A DNA stretch of 64,000 nt from Staphylococcus simiae (GTDB taxonomy: Bacteria > Bacillota > Bacilli > Staphylococcales > Staphylococcaceae). A model generated the notes under the pieces. That model saw nothing but the letters and a program-made list of their open reading frames with translations, had not been told where the DNA came from and ran no database searches. Each line of letters opens with the position of its first letter. Position 1 is the stretch's first letter. Of this stretch, positions 57,039 through 64,000 are shown piece after piece. A program made the translations under genes and the position numbers. The stretch lies in contig NZ_CP071589.1 in NCBI RefSeq assembly GCF_017357005.1, forward strand, positions 124,001 through 188,000. The letters run 5' to 3'.

Positions 57039-57536
57039 TTATTTGAATGTCATTAATCGATCTTCTAATTTAATACGTTGATATAAGAAATAGCCATATG
57101 GAATAAGTAATAGAGATGTGTATGTCGCGTGTGTTAATAATAAGACACCGATTAATTCAGGAATGATATTTAAGAAATAATTAGGGTGTTTTGTTACACG
57201 ATATAAACCGGATTTAATAATCGGATGCTTAGGTAAAATGAATAACTTTAAAGTCCAAATATGACCTAGCGTATGAATGACAATAAATAGCATAGTATAG
57301 GCAAATATTAATAGTACTAATCCAATGATATTCAATACGCTAAAGGAATCTTTGTTGATAATAATTTCTAAACCTGCACCAACGTAAATTAAAATGTGTG
57401 TTAAGGCTAACCATTTTGAATTAATGACACCATATTCTTTGGCACCTTGTAATTTTAATTGTTTGGCATGTTTAATAGAAATATATAAACTCATTAATCG
57501 TATAGCAAAAAAGCATAATAATATGATGAAAATCAT
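57039..57536 (-). CDS. Isoprenylcysteine carboxyl methyltransferase-family membrane protein
   Basis: A 165-residue polytopic membrane protein with four to five hydrophobic segments. The C-terminal half has the ICMT/PEMT signature SGLYRVTKHPNYFLNIIPEL (about residues 107-126), including the SAM-binding HPNY, and a downstream Glu in YQRIKLEDRL. Bacterial members are thought to be SAM-dependent methyltransferases; the substrate is unknown, since bacteria lack prenylated proteins. The start ATG has GGAGGA 5-10 nt upstream. It is a single gene convergent with nothing nearby; the upstream neighbour pflB is divergent across 376 bp. Confidence 0.82.
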   Translation of the reverse strand: MIFIILLCFFAIRLMSLYISIKHAKQLKLQGAKEYGVINSKWLALTHILIYVGAGLEIIINKDSFSVLNIIGLVLLIFAYTMLFIVIHTLGHIWTLKLFILPKHPIIKSGLYRVTKHPNYFLNIIPELIGVLLLTHATYTSLLLIPYGYFLYQRIKLEDRLMTFK

Positions 57537-57816
57537 GATGTCCTCCGTCTATTTATCTAGATGTTATTGCTACATTATGTAACACATTTATTGTATATAT
57601 GAGCATAGTTAAATACCATTAACTAATTATTAACTTTTGGTGATTGATAATCTTAACCATACTAAAATTCCTAAACTACTAAATAATATTATTACAATAT
57701 ATATAGCAGACTTTACATCTGTTATGTAACAGCTTACATTATTTCGCTTTTCTGTATTATAGAATAGTACAGTTCCTTGGAATATACATATTTTTGATGA
57801 AAAATATACAAATATC

Positions 57817-57834
57817 ATGTGAAAAATATCACAA
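57817..57834. promoter_or_regulatory. Rex operator upstream of pflB
   Basis: ATGTGAAAAATATCACAA closely fits the Rex motif TTGTGAAWWWWTTCACAA. Rex is a redox repressor sensing NADH/NAD+, known to control pflBA in S. aureus. It lies about 80 bp before the pflB start. Confidence 0.75.
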
Positions 57835-57853
57835 CTTACATGATACAATGCAT

Positions 57854-57868
57854 GTGAAAACGTTAACA
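57854..57868. promoter_or_regulatory. cre (CcpA) site upstream of pflB
   Basis: GTGAAAACGTTAACA fits the cre consensus except for the first base, and lies 20 bp after the Rex site and 45 bp before the pflB start. Confidence 0.65.
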
Positions 57869-57912
57869 TATAATTTCAAACAATTAACAATATAACAATG
57901 GAGGCGTTTAAT

Positions 57913-60162
57913 ATGCTAGAAACAAACAAGGATCACACAAAGGCTTGGCAAGGATTTAAAAATGGTAGATGGAATAGACATGTAGATGTTAGAGAATTTA
58001 TTCAATTAAACTACACGCTTTATGAAGGAAATGATTCATTTTTAGTTGGACCAACTGAGGCAACATCTAAACTATGGGATCAAGTTATGCAATTGTCTAA
58101 AGAAGAACGTGAACGTGGTGGCATGTGGGATATGGATACAAAAGTACCGTCAACAATTACTTCACATGATGCAGGATACTTAGATCAAGAGTTAGAAACA
58201 ATTGTCGGCGTACAAACTGAGAAACCATTCAAACGTTCCATGCAACCATTTGGTGGTATTCGCATGGCGAAAGCAGCTTGCGAAGCATATGGTTATGAAT
58301 TAGATGAAGAAACTGAAAAAATCTTTACAGACTATCGTAAGACACATAACCAAGGTGTATTCGATGTGTATTCTAAAGAAATGCTTAATTGTCGAAAAGC
58401 GGGTGTTATAACAGGATTACCTGATGCATATGGACGTGGACGTATTATCGGTGACTATCGTCGTGTGGCACTTTATGGTGTAGATTTCTTAATGGCTGAA
58501 AAAATGCACGACTTCAATACGATGTCTACTGAAATGTCAGAAGATATTATTCGCCTTCGTGAAGAACTATCTGAACAATATCGTGCGTTAAAAGAATTAA
58601 AAGAATTAGGTCAAACTTATGGATTTGATTTAAGTCGTCCGGCTGAAAACTTTAAAGAAGCTGTTCAATGGTTATACTTAGCATATCTTGCAGCAATAAA
58701 AGAACAAAATGGTGCGGCAATGAGTTTGGGACGCACATCAACATTCTTAGATATTTATGCTGAACGTGATTTGAAAAATGGTGACATTACAGAAAGTGAA
58801 GTTCAAGAAATTATTGACCACTTTATCATGAAATTACGTATTGTTAAATTTGCGCGTACTCCGGATTACAATGAGTTGTTCTCAGGAGACCCAACTTGGG
58901 TAACTGAGTCTATCGGTGGTGTAGGTATCGATGGTAAACCACTTGTAACGAAAAGCTCATTCCGTTTCTTACATTCTTTAGATAATTTAGGACCAGCTCC
59001 TGAACCAAATTTAACAGTATTATGGTCAGTACGTTTACCAGATAATTTTAAAACGTATTGTGCAAAAATGAGTATTAAAACAAGTTCGATACAATATGAA
59101 AATGATGATATTATGCGTGAAAGCTATGGTGATGACTATGGTATCGCATGTTGTGTATCTGCAATGACAATCGGTAAACAAATGCAATTCTTCGGTGCAC
59201 GTGCTAACCTAGCTAAAACGTTATTGTATGCAATTAATGGTGGTAAAGATGAAAAATCTGGTGCGCAAGTAGGCCCTAATTATGAAGGTGTTCATAGTGA
59301 AGTATTAGATTATGACGAAGTATTCAATAAATTTGATCAAATGATGGATTGGTTAGCAGGCGTATACATTAATTCATTAAATGTTATTCACTATATGCAT
59401 GATAAATACAGTTATGAACGCATTGAAATGGCATTACATGATACAGAAATCATTCGTACAATGGCCACAGGTATTGCTGGTTTATCAGTTGCAGCTGATT
59501 CATTATCTGCTATTAAATATGCACAAGTTAAACCAATTCGTAACGAAGAAGGACTTGTTGTCGACTTTGAAATTGAAGGTGATTTCCCTAAATATGGTAA
59601 TAACGATAGTCGTGTGGATGATATTGCTGTTGATTTAGTGGAACGTTTTATGACAAAATTACGTAGCCATAAAACATATCGTGATTCTGAACATACAATG
59701 AGTGTCTTAACAATCACTTCTAATGTGGTTTACGGTAAGAAGACTGGTAACACGCCAGATGGACGTAAGGCAGGAGAACCATTTGCGCCTGGAGCGAACC
59801 CAATGCATGGTCGTGACCAAAAAGGTGCGTTATCTTCATTAAGTTCAGTTGCTAAAATACCTTACGATTGCTGTAAAGATGGTATTTCAAATACATTCAG
59901 TATCGTGCCTAAATCGTTAGGTAAAGAAGCAGATGATCAAAATCGCAATTTAACAAGTATGCTTGACGGTTATGCAATGCAACATGGACATCACTTAAAT
60001 ATCAATGTCTTTAATCGTGAAACATTACTTGATGCGATGGAACATCCAGAAGAATACCCTCAATTAACAATTCGTGTATCAGGTTATGCTGTTAACTTTA
60101 TTAAATTAACACGTGAACAACAACTGGATGTTATTTCTCGTACATTCCATGAAAGTATGTAA
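57913..60162 (+). CDS. pflB: Formate acetyltransferase (pyruvate formate-lyase)
   Basis: Converts pyruvate and CoA to acetyl-CoA and formate during anaerobic growth, using a glycyl radical. The 749-residue length fits S. aureus PflB. The adjacent active-site cysteines are in GIACCVSAM (about residues 412-420) and the radical Gly in [10 protein letters not shown] (about 721-730) near the C-terminus. ATG 57913 has GGAGG about 8 nt upstream; the frame extends to 57898, but that codon overlaps the ribosome site. Rex and cre operators lie upstream. pflA follows after 22 bp. Confidence 0.96.
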   Translation: MLETNKDHTKAWQGFKNGRWNRHVDVREFIQLNYTLYEGNDSFLVGPTEATSKLWDQVMQLSKEERERGGMWDMDTKVPSTITSHDAGYLDQELETIVGVQTEKPFKRSMQPFGGIRMAKAACEAYGYELDEETEKIFTDYRKTHNQGVFDVYSKEMLNCRKAGVITGLPDAYGRGRIIGDYRRVALYGVDFLMAEKMHDFNTMSTEMSEDIIRLREELSEQYRALKELKELGQTYGFDLSRPAENFKEAVQWLYLAYLAAIKEQNGAAMSLGRTSTFLDIYAERDLKNGDITESEVQEIIDHFIMKLRIVKFARTPDYNELFSGDPTWVTESIGGVGIDGKPLVTKSSFRFLHSLDNLGPAPEPNLTVLWSVRLPDNFKTYCAKMSIKTSSIQYENDDIMRESYGDDYGIACCVSAMTIGKQMQFFGARANLAKTLLYAINGGKDEKSGAQVGPNYEGVHSEVLDYDEVFNKFDQMMDWLAGVYINSLNVIHYMHDKYSYERIEMALHDTEIIRTMATGIAGLSVAADSLSAIKYAQVKPIRNEEGLVVDFEIEGDFPKYGNNDSRVDDIAVDLVERFMTKLRSHKTYRDSEHTMSVLTITSNVVYGKKTGNTPDGRKAGEPFAPGANPMHGRDQKGALSSLSSVAKIPYDCCKDGISNTFSIVPKSLGKEADDQNRNLTSMLDGYAMQHGHHLNINVFNRETLLDAMEHPEEYPQLTIRVSGYAVNFIKLTREQQLDVISRTFHESM

Positions 60163-60184
60163 TAACAAATAAGGTGGGAGCACA

Positions 60185-60940
60185 ATGCTAAAGGGACACT
60201 TACATTCTGTAGAGAGTTTAGGAACTGTCGATGGACCAGGTTTAAGATATATCTTATTTACGCAAGGATGTTTACTCAGATGCTTATACTGTCATAACCC
60301 AGATACTTGGAAAATTAATGAGCCATCAAGAGAGGTAACTATTGAGGAAATGGTTGACGAAATCTTACCATATAAACCATATTTTGATGCCTCAGGTGGT
60401 GGTGTGACAGTAAGCGGAGGAGAACCGTTACTACAAATGCCATTTTTAGAAAAATTATTTGCCGAATTACAACACAATGGTGTGCATACATGTCTTGACA
60501 CTTCTGCTGGTTGTGCCAATGACACTAAAGCATTTGAGAGACATTTTGATGAATTACAGAAACATACAGATTTAATATTGTTAGATATTAAACATATTAA
60601 TAACGATAAACATATTAAATTGACGGGTAAACCAAATACACATATTTTAAATTTTGCTCGAAAACTATCTGCAATGAAGCAACCTGTATGGATTCGTCAC
60701 GTACTTGTACCTGGCTATTCAGATGATAAAGAAGATTTGGTTGAATTAGGTAAATTTATTAATTCACTCGATAACGTCGAGAAGTTTGAAATCTTACCTT
60801 ATCATCAGTTAGGTGTCCATAAATGGAAAACATTAGGCATCCCATATCAATTAGAAGAAGTTGAAGCACCAGATGATGAAGCTGTGAAAGCAGCTTATCG
60901 CTATGTTGATTTCAAAGGGAAAATTCCCGTTGAATTATAA
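60185..60940 (+). CDS. pflA: Pyruvate formate-lyase activating enzyme
   Basis: A 251-residue radical-SAM enzyme that creates the glycyl radical on PflB. The iron-sulfur CxxxCxxC motif is in [12 protein letters not shown] (about residues 29-40), and the SAM-binding GGE is in VSGGEPLLQ (about 77-85). GGTGGGAG lies 5 nt before the ATG. It is co-transcribed with pflB and ended by a strong terminator. Confidence 0.96.
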   Translation: MLKGHLHSVESLGTVDGPGLRYILFTQGCLLRCLYCHNPDTWKINEPSREVTIEEMVDEILPYKPYFDASGGGVTVSGGEPLLQMPFLEKLFAELQHNGVHTCLDTSAGCANDTKAFERHFDELQKHTDLILLDIKHINNDKHIKLTGKPNTHILNFARKLSAMKQPVWIRHVLVPGYSDDKEDLVELGKFINSLDNVEKFEILPYHQLGVHKWKTLGIPYQLEEVEAPDDEAVKAAYRYVDFKGKIPVEL

Positions 60941-60961
60941 ATACAATTAAAACTCAACAAT

Positions 60962-61004
60962 GAAGCACGTTCTGTAAAGTTATAACTTTAACAGGACGTG
61001 CTTC
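60962..61004 (+). terminator. Terminator of pflBA
   Basis: GAAGCACGTTCTGT (60962-60975) pairs with ACAGGACGTGCTTC (60991-61004), with an inner AAAGTTATAACTTT palindrome. Confidence 0.85.
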
Positions 61005-61230
61005 TCTGTATGGTGATGTATATTAAAGTTGTGGTGTTGTTAAATATACATTGAGTTTAAATAGACTTGATCATTTAATATGCATATCAACTTCTCTATA
61101 CATCATAAAAGACCACCATTAACTTCAGTATCATACCATGCCATTATATATTTAAAGTGATGAGCCTAATTTGTGAGAACCAACTTTAAATAATTGTTGT
61201 ATTGTTAGTGATACTCTTGAACCTACTCAT

Positions 61231-61419
61231 TTAATCGTTCAATAGATTCCTAATATTGGGTATAGGATGGGCTTTTAAAATATTGGCTATATGCATGGTA
61301 TTGTAAGCTAACCATTTAACGTGTTTTTCAGTAAAGGCATTTTTATGATCAATATCCATGTAAGAAGGACCTGACCCTGCTTCGCGGACCCAATAAGCAT
61401 CAACATTTGGTGGAAACAT
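61231..61419 (-). pseudogene. Fragment of an unrecognised protein
   Basis: 62 codons from ATG 61419 on the minus strand; the same frame is open for 12 codons more upstream (VIFIYYSCHIDF) to a TAG, without a ribosome binding site for either start. The peptide (DAYWVREAGSGPSYMDIDHK, NAFTEKHVKWLAYNTMH) has a conserved look, with several His, Asp and aromatic residues, and appears to be the C-terminal part of a longer protein. I do not recognise the family. In S. aureus a small conserved hypothetical gene lies between pflA and the GDPD gene. Confidence 0.45.
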
Positions 61420-61538
61420 GAAATCAATATGGCAACTATAATAGATGAATATTACCTACATTGTTAACTTCTTATTGACCTGTCATAAAAAAGAATATTA
61501 AGATAGAAGTTATTATGTAAATAACATGGAGCGTGTTT

Positions 61539-62131
61539 ATGAAAAGAACAATGACAGACATATGGACCGTATTAAAACTGCTGTATCAAAATAAAGGTCG
61601 TTTTGGTGTTAATGGTATTTTGCTGCAGTTGGTCATGGTTATCATTAGTAGTACCTACTTAATTGTACTATTCAATTTAATGTTAATGGCAGCATCGCAA
61701 AGTCAATTAACGAATAAAAATTGGATGACAATTATCTCCCATCCATTAAGTTTGACACTATTAATGATATTCATTTTGAGTATCGCATTTTTAATTTATG
61801 TCGAATTTTCATTACTGGTTTATATGATTTATGCGGGCTTTGATCGTCAAATTATTACAATAAAGTCCATTATCAAGAATGCTTTATATAACGTTCGAAA
61901 ATTAATTGGTTTGTCTTTTATCTTCTTCTTGCTCTATTTGATATTAATGATTCCCATCGCTAATTTAGGTTTAAGTTCTGTCTTAACGAAAAATCTTTAC
62001 ATACCTAAATTTTTAACAGAAGAGCTATTGAAAACAACTAAAGGCTTAATATTTTATAGTGTTTTTATGATTATTGTCTTTGTCTTGAATTTTAAATTTA
62101 TTTTTACATTGCCTTTAACTATTTTAAATCG
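61539..62131 (+). pseudogene. GDPD-family glycerophosphodiesterase, N-terminal membrane part (disrupted by IS30)
   Basis: The first 198 codons of a membrane-anchored glycerophosphoryl diester phosphodiesterase. The segment is an YhgE/GPDPase-type membrane domain with several helices, ending TLPLTILNR at the insertion point. The frame then runs into the element and stops at TAA 62145-62147 (residues KFQV from the element). The remaining part resumes in frame after the element at 63462. ATG 61539 has GGAG 7 nt upstream; a GTG at 61533 is an alternative. In S. aureus a GDPD gene follows pflA at this position. Confidence 0.8.
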
Positions 62132-63461
62132 TAAATTTCAAGTTTAAGTTAGCCACTTATATTTTTTAAGTAGTACTAACGTTTTAGGCTCTTTTCTGTT
62201 TTGTAAACCCAAGATGAGTGGTAGATATTCTATCTATGACTCATCTTGGGTTAGTAACAGCTAAAGTATTTAGCTGTTAAATAACTATAATAGATTTAAT
62301 ACTTTTAATGCTTGAGCCATTCTATGATGAGCTGTGTCATAGCCTAGGATTTTTCTAGGATAATCATTCATAAATTGTTGCACTTGTTTTAAGCGACATT
62401 GACTCACGGTTGATAGATCAGTTCCTTTAGGTATAAATCGACGTAACATTTTATGTTGATTTTCACTGGTACCACGTTCAAATGATGAAAATGGATGTGC
62501 GAAATAAATATTGATGTCATGACCAAATTCTTCATATAATGATGCGAATTCTGAGCCATTATCTGCTGTGATTGATTTGAATATATGTGGTGTGAGCGAC
62601 TTTAAATGCTTAAATATTGATGTTAATCCTTGTGAGACTGAATGAGCGCTTTTATCATTAATCAGCTTTAAGATTTCAAAACGTGTAGCACGTTCAACGA
62701 GTGTTAAGATGACAGGTTTAGATTTATCTTTGGTACTGATGACAGTATCGATTTCCCAATGTCCAAAGGTTTGACGAGATTGGACGTCCTGTGGACGCTG
62801 TTCAATACTTGGACCTAAAATACGACGATGTGTACGATGATAAGTTTGATTAGACATTCGACGTTTTAACTTCTCTAAAAGATGGATATTTTTAGTCGCC
62901 ATGATATTATCATTAATCCAAGCATATAAAGTTGTCACACATGGTATTAAATCTTTACGGAATACATTTTCACGATGAGCACATGCCACAACAGCTTCAG
63001 GTGACCAACGTTGTTGAATCATTAAGTCATCAGCCCAAGCTATAAAATGAGGATTTTTCCGCCATAAAGATTGTGCGCCACAACGTTGTCGATTCTTGTA
63101 GTAATTTTGTTGTGCGAGTGATGGAATATATTGGAATTGTTCATATTCATAAACTTTATCTTGATATTTTTGGCGTGAAATTTGACGTGTAGTACCGCGT
63201 TTTATTTCATTATGGATAGTTTGAGGCGCACGTCCTAATTCACGTGCAATAGCACGATTAGAAAAGCCTAAATCTTTAAGGGTTTCGATACGAATGCGTT
63301 CTTCATAAGTTAGGTGTGTTCCTTTATGTTTTATCGTGTTACAATGATTTTGCGTCATGTGAATTCATCCTTTATTGAAGAGTGTGAGAGCCTCAATAAT
63401 AACATGAAATTCACGTGACGTTTTTTATTTATAGGTGGCTAAGTTGATTATAAAATCCACC
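62132..63461 (-). mobile_element. IS30-family insertion sequence
   Basis: About 1330 bp between 15-bp direct repeats AACTATTTTAAATCG (62117-62131 and 63462-63476). Inverted repeats AAGTTAGCCACTTATA (62146-62161) and, inverted, AACTTAGCCACCTATA (63430-63445) lie 14 and 16 bp inside those direct repeats. Removing the sequence between the direct repeats plus one copy restores the GDPD frame exactly (ILNRQSVYKN). A 14-bp hairpin (62206-62219/62239-62252) probably terminates the transposase transcript. Confidence 0.8.
62285..63358 (-). CDS. IS30-family transposase
   Basis: A 357-residue DDE transposase. The N-terminal helix-turn-helix is FSNRAIARELGRAPQTIHNE (about residues 33-52), typical of IS30. 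The catalytic triad is visible as Asp in HWEIDTVIS (about 201), Asp in SITADNGSEFAS (about 263) and Glu in RGTSENQHKMLRRFIPKGTD (about 302). ATG at 63358 with a modest upstream AAGGATGA. The frame is intact, so the element may be active. Expression runs against the interrupted GDPD gene. Confidence 0.9.
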   Translation of the reverse strand: MTQNHCNTIKHKGTHLTYEERIRIETLKDLGFSNRAIARELGRAPQTIHNEIKRGTTRQISRQKYQDKVYEYEQFQYIPSLAQQNYYKNRQRCGAQSLWRKNPHFIAWADDLMIQQRWSPEAVVACAHRENVFRKDLIPCVTTLYAWINDNIMATKNIHLLEKLKRRMSNQTYHRTHRRILGPSIEQRPQDVQSRQTFGHWEIDTVISTKDKSKPVILTLVERATRFEILKLINDKSAHSVSQGLTSIFKHLKSLTPHIFKSITADNGSEFASLYEEFGHDINIYFAHPFSSFERGTSENQHKMLRRFIPKGTDLSTVSQCRLKQVQQFMNDYPRKILGYDTAHHRMAQALKVLNLL

Positions 63462-64000
63462 AACTATTTTAAATCGACAGTCAGTTTATAAAAATATGAA
63501 GTTAAGTTGGCAAATTACGAAAAATAATAAAATTAGACTAGTGATTGACATTGTCATTTTAGAATTGGTGCTTTCTATCATTTTAGTATTGATTATCGCG
63601 GTAACGACTTTTGTCTTTAATTACTTTGATGAAGATGGACATAGTTTTATACTATCTTCTATGTATTTCGTTATGATTAAAAGTTGTTTGTTTATCTATT
63701 ATTTATTTTCAAAATTATCATTGATAAGTGTCCTAGTACTACATTTAAAACAACAAGATGTCATTAATCATCCTGCATTGGAGTTGCAATATCCTAAGCC
63801 GAAGCGGAAATCTAAGTTGTTTATTATAACGATGATTGTTGCCACACTGTGCTTTGTTGGTTATAACATGTACTTACTGTATAGTAATACGATAAATCAA
63901 CACATTAAAATTGTCGGTCACCGAGGCTTTACTGATAAAGGTGTAGAAAATTCACTTACTTCATTAAAAGCTGCTGCCAAACAGCATGTTGATTATGTCG
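63462..64000 (+). pseudogene. GDPD-family glycerophosphodiesterase, second part (continues beyond window)
   Basis: The frame continues from the insertion point (TILNRQSVYKNMKLSWQ) through more membrane helices and into the catalytic domain, beginning IVGHRGFTDKG and VENSLTSLKAA, where the HRG His, and Glu-Asn of ENS, are catalytic or metal-binding residues of glycerophosphodiesterases. No stop occurs up to 64000. The catalytic domain is still coded; whether it is expressed from inside the element is unknown. Confidence 0.82.

Noticed and set aside
57630..57869. Minus-strand frame of 79 codons upstream of pflB
   Set aside because: It overlaps the Rex and cre region and shows no recognisable protein features.

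Overview
The window looks like chromosomal DNA of a Staphylococcus related to S. aureus. It is AT-rich, uses typical Gram-positive ribosome binding sites, and carries genes whose order follows one S. aureus chromosome sector: MFS transporter, AusB-like phosphopantetheinyl transferase, YagU protein, argB/argJ/argC/rocD, brnQ, isochorismatase-like gene, ipdC, ptsG, then the glutathione importer with ggt, azoreductase, M23 peptidase, pflBA and a glycerophosphodiesterase. The match is not exact. The NRPS gene ausA is absent, other S. aureus genes of this sector are missing, and several loci are broken or inserted. I infer a close relative of S. aureus (S. simiae would fit) rather than S. aureus itself; species assignment is inference.

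Region 1 (1-14 kb): a 3491-residue LPXTG surface protein of the Bap type, with 9 tandem 258-bp units followed by 17 tandem 267-bp units; an MFS transporter gene with a nonsense codon; a roughly 0.9-kb repeat-rich spacer where ausA would be expected; an intact but orphaned phosphopantetheinyl transferase; and a YagU membrane protein. Region 2 (14-24 kb): the arginine/ornithine operon rocD-argC-argJ-argB on the minus strand, then a lactococcin-972-type locus in which the bacteriocin precursor is decayed while its membrane protein, YxeA-like protein and ABC ATPase remain open, then brnQ. Region 3 (24-36 kb): isochorismatase-like hydrolase, ipdC, the glucose PTS gene ptsG with an RNA antiterminator leader, a possible type I toxin, an IS1182-family remnant, and a mannose/fructose PTS operon (PRD regulator, EIIBCA, manA). 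A broken alpha/beta hydrolase follows.

Region 4 (36-50 kb): SDR oxidoreductase; gisA divergent from gisB-gisC-gisD-ggt, which together import and degrade glutathione; a clear Fst/PepA1-type toxin-antitoxin pair with 15-bp direct repeats; a cupin-XRE regulator divergent from a CynX-like MFS transporter; a truncated lipoprotein; and an azoreductase. Region 5 (50-57 kb): three cell-wall peptidase/PBP genes (M15, M23, PBP4-like), split by a group IIC intron that sits directly behind a terminator and is itself interrupted by an IS21-family element. Region 6 (57-64 kb): an ICMT-family methyltransferase, pflB-pflA with Rex and CcpA operators, and a GDPD gene interrupted by an IS30-family element.

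The central theme is a conserved metabolic backbone (arginine, glucose, pyruvate-formate, glutathione) with decay and mobile insertions between operons. Intergenic spacers carry a dispersed hairpin repeat of about 70 bp and a STAR-like element. No tRNA, rRNA or CRISPR array was seen.
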